Below, one piece after another: positions 8,601-14,603 of a stretch of DNA of 14,655 bases. Position 1 is the stretch's first letter; every line of letters starts with the position of its first letter. Source of the DNA: Acidimicrobiaceae bacterium (GTDB taxonomy: Bacteria; Actinomycetota; Acidimicrobiia; Acidimicrobiales; Ilumatobacteraceae); NCBI GenBank assembly GCA_003455715.1, contig DMQJ01000419.1:4310-18964 (forward strand), given 5' to 3'. The translations under genes and the position numbers were made by a program. The notes beneath the pieces were generated by a model. That model was not told the DNA's origin. It searched no databases and saw only the letters and a list, made by a program, of their open reading frames with translations.

Positions 8601-11600
8601 GCAACCTGCTGCCCGGCACCACCTACACCATCACCGAGTCGGCCCCGGCCGGCTGGACGCAGAGCATCTCGTGCACCGGCCTCACCGATCTCGACCAGGT
8701 CGACAACACCTTCACCTTCGTGGCCCAGGTGGGCCAGTCGATCACCTGCGAGGCGACCAACGACGCCGAGCCGGCCGACGTGACCCTGGAGAAGACGGTG
8801 TCTGGTGTGGCCGACACGTTCGAGTGGGAGTTCGAGTTCTCGATCTCGCCGACGGATGGTGTCACGGGCGACAGCCCGCAGACCATCAGCGGCACGGGTC
8901 CGGGCGTCGGCGACAACGCCGTCACCTGGAGCAACCTGCTGCCCGGCGAGACCTACACCATCAGTGAGACGGCCGTCCCCGGCTGGACCTCGACCCTGTC
9001 CTGCACCGGCGCTGCCGACATGGACACGGATCCCACCACCTTCACGTTCGTCGCCCAGCCCGGCCAGTCGCTGGACTGCGACGCGACGAACACGGCCACC
9101 CCTGCCGATGTGTCGGTGAACAAGACCGTGTCCGGCGTCGACGACGAGCAGGACTGGACCTTCGAGTTCAGCATCGCCCCCACCGAGGGTGTGGCCGGCG
9201 ACAACCCGCAGACCATCAGCGGCACGGGGAACACCACGGAGGGTCCGGCCACCTGGAGCAACCTGCTTCCCGGCGAGACCTACACCATCACCGAGACCGA
9301 CCAGGCCGCCTGGTCGGAGGCCCTGGTGTGCGACGACCTCGTCGACCTCGACGACGTGGCGAACACCTTCACGTTCGTCGCCCAGCCTGGCCAGTCGGTG
9401 GTCTGCTCGGCGTCCAACACGGCCGACCCGGCGAGCATCGAGCTCACCAAGTCGGTGTCGGGCGTCAGCGACGACTACGAGTGGGAGTTCGAGTTCACGC
9501 TGACCCCGTCGGCCACCTCGGACCCCGACCCGTCCGTTGTGTCGGGCGTGGGCAACACCACCGACACGATCGAGTGGACGGGCCTCGTGCCCGGTACCGA
9601 GTACACGCTCGCCGAGACCGCGGTCGACGGCTGGACGCAGACGCTGGATTGCGGCATCGACGGTGACGACACCACCGATGCCACGGTCACCTTTGTCGCC
9701 ACGCCCGGCCAGGTCATCACCTGCGAGGCCAGCAACGTGGCCGAGCCGGTCGACGTGACGATCCGCAAGACCGTCAGCGGCGTCGCTGAGGGCTACGACT
9801 GGGAGTTCGAGTTCTCGATCGATCCCGCGGCAGGCCTCACGGGCGACAACCCGCAGACCATCACCGGCACCGGCCCAGGCGCCGGCGACAACTCGGCGAT
9901 GTGGGACGGGCTGGTGCCCGGCCAGGAGTACACCGTGAGCGAGACCGCGGTCGACCACTGGTCGCAGGCGATGTCGTGCTCGCCGGTGATCGACCTCGAC
10001 ACCGACCCGACGACGGTCACCTTCGTGGCCGAGCCGGGCATGAGCATCACCTGCCAGGCCACCAACGACGCCGACCCGGCCGACATCGAGATCAGCAAGA
10101 CCGTGTCGGGTGTCAGCGACGACTACGAGTGGGAGTTTGCGTTCACGCTCACCCCGACCGACGGCGTCACCGGTGACAGCCCGCAGACCATCAGCGGCAC
10201 GGGCAACACCACCGAGGGCCCGGCGTCGTGGAGCAACCTGCTCCCCGGCACCACCTACACCATTGCCGAGACCGGCGTCGACAACTGGGGTGAGCTGGTC
10301 ACCTGCGTGGGTGTCACCGACACCGACACCGACCCGCTGACGGTGACGTTCGTCGCAGAACCCGGCGACGCCATCGTCTGCTCGGCCCAGAACAACGCCG
10401 ACCCCGCCTCGCTGACCCTCACCAAGACCGTCTCCGGTGTGGCCGAGGGCTACGAGTGGGGCCCGTTCGAGTTCACGCTGAGCGGCGGCACCTACTCCGG
10501 TGAAGCCACCCAGGGCATCAGCGGCACCGGCCCCAACGCCGGTGACAACTCCGCTTCCTGGACCGGCCTCGTCCCGGGTGCCGAGTACACCGTCACCGAG
10601 ACAGATGTGCCGAACTGGACCGAGGTGCTGTCGTGCACCGGTGTCACCGACACCAACCCGGCCGACAACGTCGTCACCTTCGTGGCGGCGCCCGGCCAGG
10701 ATGTCGTCTGCTCCGCTCGCAACGAGGCCGATCCGGCCGACGTGACGGTCGACAAGACGGTGTCGGGCGTGGCCGAGGGCTACGAGTGGTCGTTCGACTT
10801 CTCGATCTCCCCGACCGAAGGGGTGACGGGCGACAACTCGCAGACCATCTCGGGCACCGGCCCGGGTGCGGGTGACAACACGGCATCGTGGAGCGACCTC
10901 CTGTCCGGCGAGACCTATGTGATCACCGAGGCCGACGTGGCCAACTGGACCGAGACGCTGGAGTGCATCGGCGTTGACGACCAGGACACTGCGGCCAACA
11001 CGGTCACCTTCAGCGCCGAGCCCGGCCAGAGCATTGTCTGCTCGGCCACCAACGAGGCCGCCCCGGCCAGCATCGAGCTGACCAAGACGGTCAAGGGTGT
11101 TGCTGCTGACTACGCCTGGGAGTTCGAGTTCGTCCTCACTCCGGCCGCCACCTCGGATCCCGATCCGTCGGTGGTGTCGGGTGTGGGCAACACCACCGAC
11201 ACCATCTCGTGGTCGGACCTCGTGCCCGGCCAGGAGTACACGCTCACCGAGACGGCGGTCGACGGCTGGATCCAGACGCTGGATTGCGGCATCGACGGTG
11301 ACGACACGAGCGACGCCACCGTCACCTTCGTGGCCGAACCCGGCATGGTGATCACCTGCCAGGCCAGCAACGAGGCCACGCCCGGCACCCTCACCGTCAT
11401 CAAGACGACGGTGGGCGACGACGGTGAGTTCGCCTTCACCCTCACGCCGAGCGACATCGCCATCCCCAACGTCACCACCTCCGGCAACACCGGTACCACC
11501 GGTGCGCTGAGCGGCCTCGTGCCCGGCACGTCGTACTCGCTGAGCGAGGTCGACCCCGGCGCCGACTGGTCGCTCGAGGACGTGGCGTGCGAAGACGGCG

Positions 11601-13807
11601 AGGGCAACCCCGTCGACGTCAACGACTTCAGTGTCGAGCCCGCCGGTTCCGTCACCTGTGAGTTCACCAACTACCGCCGCGGACCAGTGACCGTTGAGAA
11701 GACCGTCACCGCAGGCCCGACGCCGGTGGCCGGCCAGCCCACCCAGTGGGACGTCACCTACGAACTCGTCGTCACCAGCGAGAGCTACATCGCCGAAGAG
11801 TTCGACCTCACCGACGAGTTCCAGTTCGGTGGCGGCATCTCGGTGGTGAGCGCCTCGGCGAGCACCACCGACCCGGTGACCCTCGAGGGCACCTGGAACG
11901 GCACCAGCAACATCGATCTGGCGATCGACGAGACCATCGCCGCTCGCGGCTCGGTCACGATCACCGTCGAGGTGCGGGTGTCGGTGGCCGGTGGTACCAC
12001 CAGCGAGCAGCGCGACTGCTCGTTCGGCGACGACGAGGAGGGCACCGGAACCTTCAACGAGGCCGTGGTCATCTCCCAGGGCCAGAGCGACGATGGCAGC
12101 GACTGCGGCGAGATCCCCGACCCGCAGATTTCGATCGAGAAGACGGTCGTGTCGGAGCCGGTGCGCAACGCCAACGGCACTTTCACGATCGGCTACGAGA
12201 TCGAAGTCACCAACGCCGCAGGCGCTGGCAACGGCGAGTACGACCTCGTCGACACCTTCGCCTTCGGCGAGGGCATCACGGTGGTCGGCCAGCAGCTCAC
12301 CGACAGCCCGGTCGGTGTGACGGTGAACCCCGACTACGGCACGGTGGGTGAAACCACCATCGCCGAAGACGTGGCAATCGGCCCCGACACCGTCCACGTC
12401 TACGTGGTCGAGGTGACGGTCTCCATCGAGGTCGCAGAGACCACCGATGGCGATTGCGACATCGATACCGACGAGAACACCGGCCTGCTCAACACGGCGG
12501 AAGTCGTCGTGGAGAGCTTCCCCGGCGACTCCTCCGAGGTGTGCCGTCCGGTGAGCACCCTCAAGGTCGTGAAGGTCGTTGTCAACGACAACGGCGGCAA
12601 CGCCGAAGCCGCCGACTTCATGCTCTCGGCCTCGCAGGATGACGACGTCGTCCTCTCTGGTGAGGGCGTGGCCGAGGGTGCGGTGCTTGCTGGCGAGTAC
12701 GTCCTTGGTGAGACCCCGCTCGACGGCTACGTGCCGGTCGGCGTGGAGTGCGAGGGCGGCGAGTTGGCCGACAACACGGTGACGGTGCCCGAGGGTGCCA
12801 ACGTCGTGTGCATCATCACCAACGACGACCTGCCGGTCGACCTCGAGATCGACAAGGACGACGGTGGCGCCGAGCCCGTGCCGGGCGAGTCGTTCACCTA
12901 CACCGTGACGATCACGAACGTCGGCACCCGCGACGCCGACCTCGGCGAGGCGGTGACGGTCACCGATGAGCTGCCGGCCGGTCTGTCGTGGGGCGCTCCG
13001 CTTCCGAGCGAGTGTGCCGCTGTCGGCCAGACGCTCACCTGTGCGCTGGATCCTGCCGACCTCACGGCCGGTGGTTCCGTGGTGCTCACGCTGCCGGTGA
13101 CGGTGGATGAGGATGCCCCGTCGGCCACCTACACCAACGTCGCCTGGGTCGACACTGAGGACGACCCGGTGTGCATCGAAGAGGAGTGCGTGCCGCCGCC
13201 GGCCTGCCCCGAGCAGGGACAGCGTCTCAACGCCCTCAGCGACCCGAGCAACAACGTCGACTGCGAAGACACCCCGGTGGAGGAACTCGCCGACCTGGCG
13301 ATCGTGAAGACCAACGACAACGCCACGCCGGCGGTGGGTTCTACGTTCAACTGGGTGCTCACGGTGACCAACAATGGCCCGCACACCGCCAAGGACGTCG
13401 AGATCTCCGACGTGGTGCCCGCGTCGCTGACGGTCACCGGTGTGTCGTCGACCGACTTCGCCTGCCTCCAGGCTGGGAACGCCGTCTCCTGCACCCGCCC
13501 GGCGCTCGCCGTCGGCGCAGTTGGCACGATCACCATCACGGTGCTCGTCCCGCTCGGCACGCCCGCCGGGGTGGGAATCGTCAACCGGGCCACGGTGACG
13601 GGCTCTGTCGAGGACCCCGACACGTCGAACAACGAGTCGAGTTCGTCGGTGGTGCCGCGGGCACCCGAAGTGGAGCCGCCCACCACGACGGTTGGTGGGC
13701 GCATTCCCGAGACGGGCAGCGACGCCTCGAGCGGGCTGGCTTACGGCTTCTGGATGGTGCTCATCGGCAGCGTGGTGATCCTGGCAACCAGGCGCCGCAA
13801 GGTGTGA
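2522..13807 (+). CDS. Giant sortase-anchored, repeat-rich surface protein (SpaA/Cna_B-like and DUF11-like modules)
   Basis: The gene encodes a 3761-residue predicted cell-wall-attached protein, probably an adhesin, stalk or biofilm component; no ligand can be read from sequence. Order of parts: signal peptide (about 1-48); N-terminal beta-rich domain (about 50-313); three divergent prealbumin-like modules starting at 314, 466 and 579; 22 prealbumin-like repeats from 672 to 3055, mostly 106-111 residues each; two longer DUF11-like modules at 3056 and 3203; one more prealbumin-like module at 3347; two DUF11-type modules at 3440 and 3591; a Pro/Thr-rich spacer; then IPETG at 3728-3732, a hydrophobic segment and RRRKV. 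All 26 prealbumin-like modules keep a first-strand Lys, a Glu in a TITE-like motif and C-x3-N at the end. The protein is very acidic, with hardly any Lys, Arg or His in the main repeats. The frame is unbroken. Start chosen from GGGAGGG 7 bases upstream. Transcription probably ends at the hairpin 4 bases after the stop codon. No sortase is in the window. Class is secure; function is inference. Confidence 0.9.
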   Translation: MVQVREDGGSAVITNGVTTGGRLFRVLVAVALAVPVVPIMSDTPLVLATSTLSPTTAWEIDGNAVVNGNGGVANVSVAGDWGNDAGTSWSGGNYGPGNTPGGLPSTGSYYLWRDMDACNSLSDTIGVGGDKVDDGPQWPVITGSAPKKADIRSVSLAAEKVNVNGQINDIVYAAFELCEDSGGSFNASLYFDDGDGVPPSAGDLNGDFIIIFDFKSAQVGEGSLYKRVNGVWVFQTKDATKIETFASGIMGEAAVNLTTLGILPGTPGPGGTPSACRTVSIGGQVASISGYSTGSQVKDLVGVTPLDISNCGPLKVTKASNATDATTEFGYDVFQNDNQPTHDSTLGVSGGAVTTEPDANVAEIDATINVGETHTWTNVISQPDYKITEDAPPVGWALQTISCTYPNIFAAPVGGVYPTATATIYTAGAYTNQQFIVPPSIIDLGGASPLTLPAAHCTITNNVTGVKIVKTGSGDPTTLFNFADNSGTPKTASLAIVDNPGTPAVENAATFLYSAGQSVTITETLPGGSPAWVNTAISCVDGQGNPVGTSNLGTNSATVTTIAGQVITCTFTNNQKGKLIVQKATAGGTGTFAIGGTAAGNITTTTSDGNPSGNTLVAEVTAGSGYSVTETAPAGWVLTGIVCSDGSPANNIDIAAGETVTCTVSNAKVGSVSLTKDVVGVAPGFDWGPFTFTMTSSSTFSGTAAQTISGTGPQTGVGAVAWGDLVPGQTYTITETTASGWIQTLSCSGVTDTNPAANVVTFVAQAGVAVVCSAANTATPTSVSLTKSVQGVASTFDWSFEFALSPTTGVTGTSPVTISGTGNSTSAPVQWTNLTPGETYTITETSVANWTQSISCTGVTDTNPAANVVTFVAGLSQAIVCSATNTAAPASVSVTKDVTGVSADYDWSFDFSITPTDGLTGAATQAISGEGPGSGDNSASWSGLVPGETYTITETAVANWTQTLVCTGVTDTNPAANAVTFVATPGAAITCEADNAAAPASVSVTKDVTGVSADYDWSFDFSISPADGLTGAATQAISGEGPGSGDNSASWSGLVPGNVYTITETSVANWSQNLVCAGVTDYNAAANVVTFIAGPGAVITCEASNAATPASVSVTKEVSGVDDQLDWSFDFSISPTDGVTGDPMQTVMGAGNTTAGPASWSNLLPGVTYTITESAPAGWLQSIECVGLTDLDLVANTFTLVATPGLVLTCTASNDATPATLELEKSVSGVADDYEWSFEFMLTPAATSNPDPSVVSGTGNSTDSITWTNLVPGTLYTLTETAVDGWTQTLDCGIVGDDTSDATVTFVAAPGQTISCEAVNVADEVTIKVDKTAVGGDGTFEFALTPADATLPNVTTVGGSGTTGSIGGLLAGNTYNVTEVDPGASWIAGGLSCTVVAAGSVTSVPVALPYTAEPGDAITCAVTNVKKGRIVVVKNTLGGDGTFDYQGSWIGGGDFSITTTSGAGMAQFDDVLPGIYTVTELPASGFDINTLVCVDGSSDASPGSSPIAPTRVVNGVIEVDPGETVTCTYGNARRGNIVIIKDAVPNLATDFGFTAEGLVPASFSLDDDADGTLSNSQLFSDLTASVATDTDYVVSEDPIANWQLTSIECSNDESDINLAGRTATIHVEPGTTTTCTFTNEADPAEVTVSKTVSGVAEGYAWGPFEFTLSGGAATGTNPQTISGTGPGAGDSNASWTGLVPGTEYTITETVVDNWSQALACVGVTDTDGVVDNSVTFVAEPGQSIVCSASNDADPADVTVDKTVSGVADGYEWEFDFSITPTEGVTGDSPQSISGTGPGAGDNTASWSDLLPGTEYTITETVVDNWSQVLSCVGVTDTDGVVDNSVTFVAEPGQSIVCSASNDADPADVTVDKTVSGVADGYEWEFDFSITPTEGVTGDSPQTISGTGPGAGDNTASWSDLLPGETYTITETDVANWTEMLECIGVVDQDAAANTVTFTAEPGQSIVCSATNTAAPATVEVDKTVIGVADTFEWEFTFSISPTAGVTGDNPQAISGTGNGTEGPASWGNLLPGTTYTITESAPAGWTQSISCTGLTDLDQVDNTFTFVAQVGQSITCEATNDAEPADVTLEKTVSGVADTFEWEFEFSISPTDGVTGDSPQTISGTGPGVGDNAVTWSNLLPGETYTISETAVPGWTSTLSCTGAADMDTDPTTFTFVAQPGQSLDCDATNTATPADVSVNKTVSGVDDEQDWTFEFSIAPTEGVAGDNPQTISGTGNTTEGPATWSNLLPGETYTITETDQAAWSEALVCDDLVDLDDVANTFTFVAQPGQSVVCSASNTADPASIELTKSVSGVSDDYEWEFEFTLTPSATSDPDPSVVSGVGNTTDTIEWTGLVPGTEYTLAETAVDGWTQTLDCGIDGDDTTDATVTFVATPGQVITCEASNVAEPVDVTIRKTVSGVAEGYDWEFEFSIDPAAGLTGDNPQTITGTGPGAGDNSAMWDGLVPGQEYTVSETAVDHWSQAMSCSPVIDLDTDPTTVTFVAEPGMSITCQATNDADPADIEISKTVSGVSDDYEWEFAFTLTPTDGVTGDSPQTISGTGNTTEGPASWSNLLPGTTYTIAETGVDNWGELVTCVGVTDTDTDPLTVTFVAEPGDAIVCSAQNNADPASLTLTKTVSGVAEGYEWGPFEFTLSGGTYSGEATQGISGTGPNAGDNSASWTGLVPGAEYTVTETDVPNWTEVLSCTGVTDTNPADNVVTFVAAPGQDVVCSARNEADPADVTVDKTVSGVAEGYEWSFDFSISPTEGVTGDNSQTISGTGPGAGDNTASWSDLLSGETYVITEADVANWTETLECIGVDDQDTAANTVTFSAEPGQSIVCSATNEAAPASIELTKTVKGVAADYAWEFEFVLTPAATSDPDPSVVSGVGNTTDTISWSDLVPGQEYTLTETAVDGWIQTLDCGIDGDDTSDATVTFVAEPGMVITCQASNEATPGTLTVIKTTVGDDGEFAFTLTPSDIAIPNVTTSGNTGTTGALSGLVPGTSYSLSEVDPGADWSLEDVACEDGEGNPVDVNDFSVEPAGSVTCEFTNYRRGPVTVEKTVTAGPTPVAGQPTQWDVTYELVVTSESYIAEEFDLTDEFQFGGGISVVSASASTTDPVTLEGTWNGTSNIDLAIDETIAARGSVTITVEVRVSVAGGTTSEQRDCSFGDDEEGTGTFNEAVVISQGQSDDGSDCGEIPDPQISIEKTVVSEPVRNANGTFTIGYEIEVTNAAGAGNGEYDLVDTFAFGEGITVVGQQLTDSPVGVTVNPDYGTVGETTIAEDVAIGPDTVHVYVVEVTVSIEVAETTDGDCDIDTDENTGLLNTAEVVVESFPGDSSEVCRPVSTLKVVKVVVNDNGGNAEAADFMLSASQDDDVVLSGEGVAEGAVLAGEYVLGETPLDGYVPVGVECEGGELADNTVTVPEGANVVCIITNDDLPVDLEIDKDDGGAEPVPGESFTYTVTITNVGTRDADLGEAVTVTDELPAGLSWGAPLPSECAAVGQTLTCALDPADLTAGGSVVLTLPVTVDEDAPSATYTNVAWVDTEDDPVCIEEECVPPPACPEQGQRLNALSDPSNNVDCEDTPVEELADLAIVKTNDNATPAVGSTFNWVLTVTNNGPHTAKDVEISDVVPASLTVTGVSSTDFACLQAGNAVSCTRPALAVGAVGTITITVLVPLGTPAGVGIVNRATVTGSVEDPDTSNNESSSSVVPRAPEVEPPTTTVGGRIPETGSDASSGLAYGFWMVLIGSVVILATRRRKV
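2666..3460 (+). other. N-terminal beta-rich domain of the surface protein
   Basis: Residues about 49-313 do not share the repeat pattern. The region opens with TAWEIDGN (56-63), is rich in Gly/Asn/Asp, and has an acidic stretch at 192-207 (DDGDG, then DLNGD) followed by the hydrophobic strand FIIIFDF. Similar openings (xEIDGN, then a strand ending in a YDF/FDF-like motif) occur at the head of other actinobacterial DUF11/prealbumin-type surface proteins as I remember them. It is the only large non-repeated part, so it is the natural candidate for the distal, ligand-facing tip. The acidic stretch could bind calcium; that is inference. Confidence 0.5.
3461..4534 (+). repeat. Three divergent prealbumin-like modules preceding the main array
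   Basis: Modules start at 3461 (PLKVTKAS), 3917 (VKIVKTG) and 4256 (LIVQKAT). They share with the main array the first-strand Lys, the Glu in KITED/TITET/SVTET, two cysteines and the terminal C-x3-N (CTITN, CTFTN, CTVSN). They differ strongly from each other in length (152, 113 and 93 residues) and sequence, so they are old copies or separate family members rather than recent duplicates. Confidence 0.7.
4535..11686 (+). repeat. Main array: 22 in-frame prealbumin-like repeats, mostly 318-333 bp
   Basis: Repeat starts (first-strand codon): 4535, 4868, 5195, 5525, 5855, 6182, 6500, 6809, 7130, 7457, 7790, 8123, 8453, 8780, 9110, 9437, 9755, 10085, 10412, 10742, 11072, 11390. Fifteen belong to the main class (VTVDKTVSGVADxYEW opening, QTISGTG middle, LLPGETYTITET, C-x3-N end). 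Three (6182, 9437, 11072) form class B, with DPDPSVVSG and TLDCGI. Two (6500, 11390) form class C, with PNVTT and EVDPGA. The units at 6809 and 7130 are divergent. Spacing is always a multiple of three, so copy-number change keeps the frame. Each repeat has two cysteines, 25 residues apart in the copy counted, and the main class has three conserved tryptophans. Confidence 0.92.
7621..8286 (+). repeat. Recent 333-bp tandem duplication inside the array
   Basis: Bases 7621-7953 and 7954-8286 align without gaps with five mismatches by eye (about 98.5% identity): three change an amino acid (Ala-Val, Ala-Ser, Ser-Thr) and two are silent. The unit is out of register with the module boundary, running from mid-repeat to mid-repeat (7457/7790/8123), as expected of unequal crossing-over. 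Similarity to the neighbouring sequence drops sharply at both ends. Confidence 0.9.
11687..12559 (+). repeat. Two longer DUF11-like modules of the surface protein
   Basis: Units start at 11687 (VTVEKTV) and 12128 (ISIEKTV), 147 and 144 residues. Both carry an opening Lys, a D(E/T)F(Q/A)FG strand, and an NEAVV or NTAEV segment near the end that matches the K...N-A-x-V pattern of DUF11-type domains. Both have cysteines near the N-A-x-V segment (DCSFGDDE and DCGE; DCDID and VCRP), suggesting disulfides. They mark the change from the prealbumin array to the wall-proximal part. Confidence 0.6.
12560..12838 (+). repeat. Single wall-proximal prealbumin-like module
   Basis: A 93-residue unit (LKVVKVVV opening, VLGETP in place of TITET, CIITN at the end) keeps the Lys, Glu and C-x3-N pattern of the main array although it lies after the DUF11-like modules. 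It is the 26th module with this pattern. Confidence 0.65.
12839..13654 (+). repeat. Two DUF11-type domains next to the wall anchor
   Basis: Units start at 12839 (DLEIDKDD) and 13292 (DLAIVKTN). Each shows the DUF11 pattern: opening Lys, FTYTVTITNVG or FNWVLTVTNNGP, a (V/I)(T/S)D strand, and YTNVAWV or IVNRATV with the terminal Asn. A cysteine-rich linker with CIEEEC and PPAC lies between them at about 13174-13263. Such domains commonly form the wall-proximal stalk. Confidence 0.7.
13703..13804 (+). other. C-terminal sorting signal (IPETG, transmembrane helix, basic tail)
   Basis: IPETG at residues 3728-3732 is followed by a short polar spacer, a hydrophobic segment (GLAYGFWMVLIGSVVILAT) and RRRKV at the very end. 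This is the standard layout of a sortase substrate, with Ile in place of the usual first Leu of LPxTG. The enzyme should cut between Thr and Gly and join the protein to the cell wall. Confidence 0.85.
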
Positions 13808-13810
13808 CCG

Positions 13811-13855
13811 GAAGATGGGCCGGTGGTGCACTCGTTGCACCACCGGCCCATCTTC
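13811..13855. terminator. Bidirectional intrinsic-type terminator without U-tract
   Basis: Arms 13811-13830 and 13836-13855 are perfectly complementary over 20 bp with a 5-base loop (CTCGT). The hairpin begins 4 bases after the surface-protein stop codon and ends 16 bases before the stop codon of the convergent minus-strand gene. Neither side has a T-run, which fits the I-shaped terminators often proposed for Actinobacteria. One element probably ends both transcripts. Confidence 0.85.
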
Positions 13856-13871
13856 GTGGTGTGGAGGTTGG

Positions 13872-14603
13872 TCAGCCCTTCTTGGGGGGCAGCGGGAAGA
13901 ACGAACTGGTGCGAGCGATGTACTCGGCGTATCCGGGCTTGCGCTTGCCGAGCGACTTCTCGAGCAGCTTCACGCCGCTCACCCGCACGAGCAGGAACGT
14001 CATCACGGCAGCGCCCAGCAGGCCCCACCGGCCGATGGGAGTTTCGGCAGCGACGAGGGCGATGCCCCACCACACGCAGGCGTCGCCGAAGTAGTTGGGG
14101 TGACGGGTGTACTTCCACAGGCCGCGGTCCATCACCTGTCCGGCGTTGGCGGGATCCTTCTTGAACCGTGCCAACTGCAGGTCGCCGATGGTCTCGAACG
14201 ACAGGCCGATGAGCCAGATGGCCACGCCGACGTAGGCGAGCACACCGATGTCGGGCGAGTCGCCGGTCTGGCCGAGCTGCACGCCGATCGACACCACGAA
14301 CATCAGCACGCCTTGCAGCGCGAACACGGTGACCAGGCTGATGACGGGGAAGCGTGGCCCCCAGTGCTTGCGCATGGCCTTGTAGCGATAGTCCTCGCCC
14401 TTGCCGTGGTTGCGCCAGAACAGGTAGCCGCCGAGCCGGAGACCCCAGATGGAGGTGAGGGCGACCAACAGGTTCTGTCGAGCTTCCACTCCATCCACCT
14501 GCGTGCGCACAGCCCAAGCGACGGCCACGAAACCGAGGCCCCACACGATGTCGACGATGGACGCGTTCTTCAGTGCCAGGCTGAGTAACCAGGTGGCCAC
14601 CAT
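13872..14603 (-). CDS. DUF1295 / steroid 5-alpha-reductase-like membrane protein
   Basis: This 243-residue multi-pass membrane protein belongs to the DUF1295 group related to steroid 5-alpha reductases and, more distantly, isoprenylcysteine methyltransferases; the family is thought to act on lipid-like substrates in the membrane, but the reaction here is unknown. Visible signatures: SIVDIVWGLGF (15-25), GEDYRY (69-74), FETIGDLQ (136-143), and DRGLWKYTRHPNYFG (159-173), the family's most conserved block. Hydrophobic segments lie at about 14-32, 43-62, 86-108, 120-139 and 175-208. ATG 14603 is the first possible start: an in-frame TAA lies at 14654-14652 and no ATG, GTG or TTG falls between them. 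No Shine-Dalgarno is visible. The protein therefore starts about 20 residues later than I would expect for the family, and the in-frame codons upstream read as hydrophobic sequence, so an unusual start or a lost N-terminus is possible. It converges on the surface-protein gene and shares its terminator. Confidence 0.88.
   Translation of the reverse strand: MVATWLLSLALKNASIVDIVWGLGFVAVAWAVRTQVDGVEARQNLLVALTSIWGLRLGGYLFWRNHGKGEDYRYKAMRKHWGPRFPVISLVTVFALQGVLMFVVSIGVQLGQTGDSPDIGVLAYVGVAIWLIGLSFETIGDLQLARFKKDPANAGQVMDRGLWKYTRHPNYFGDACVWWGIALVAAETPIGRWGLLGAAVMTFLLVRVSGVKLLEKSLGKRKPGYAEYIARTSSFFPLPPKKG

Noticed and set aside
4535..11686. Regular repeats as a CRISPR array or tandem non-coding satellite
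   Set aside because: The period of about 330 bp, the unbroken reading frame and the third-position drift show protein-coding repeats.
6674..13843. Minus-strand open frame of 2389 codons opposite the surface protein
   Set aside because: It has no recognisable domains, is rich in His, Arg and Gly, and repeats with the same period as the plus-strand gene. Codon bias and repetition of one stop-free unit explain its length.
13815..14588. Plus-strand open frame of 257 codons opposite the DUF1295 gene
   Set aside because: His/Glu/Asp-rich shadow of a clear minus-strand membrane protein with the conserved RHPNYFG block.
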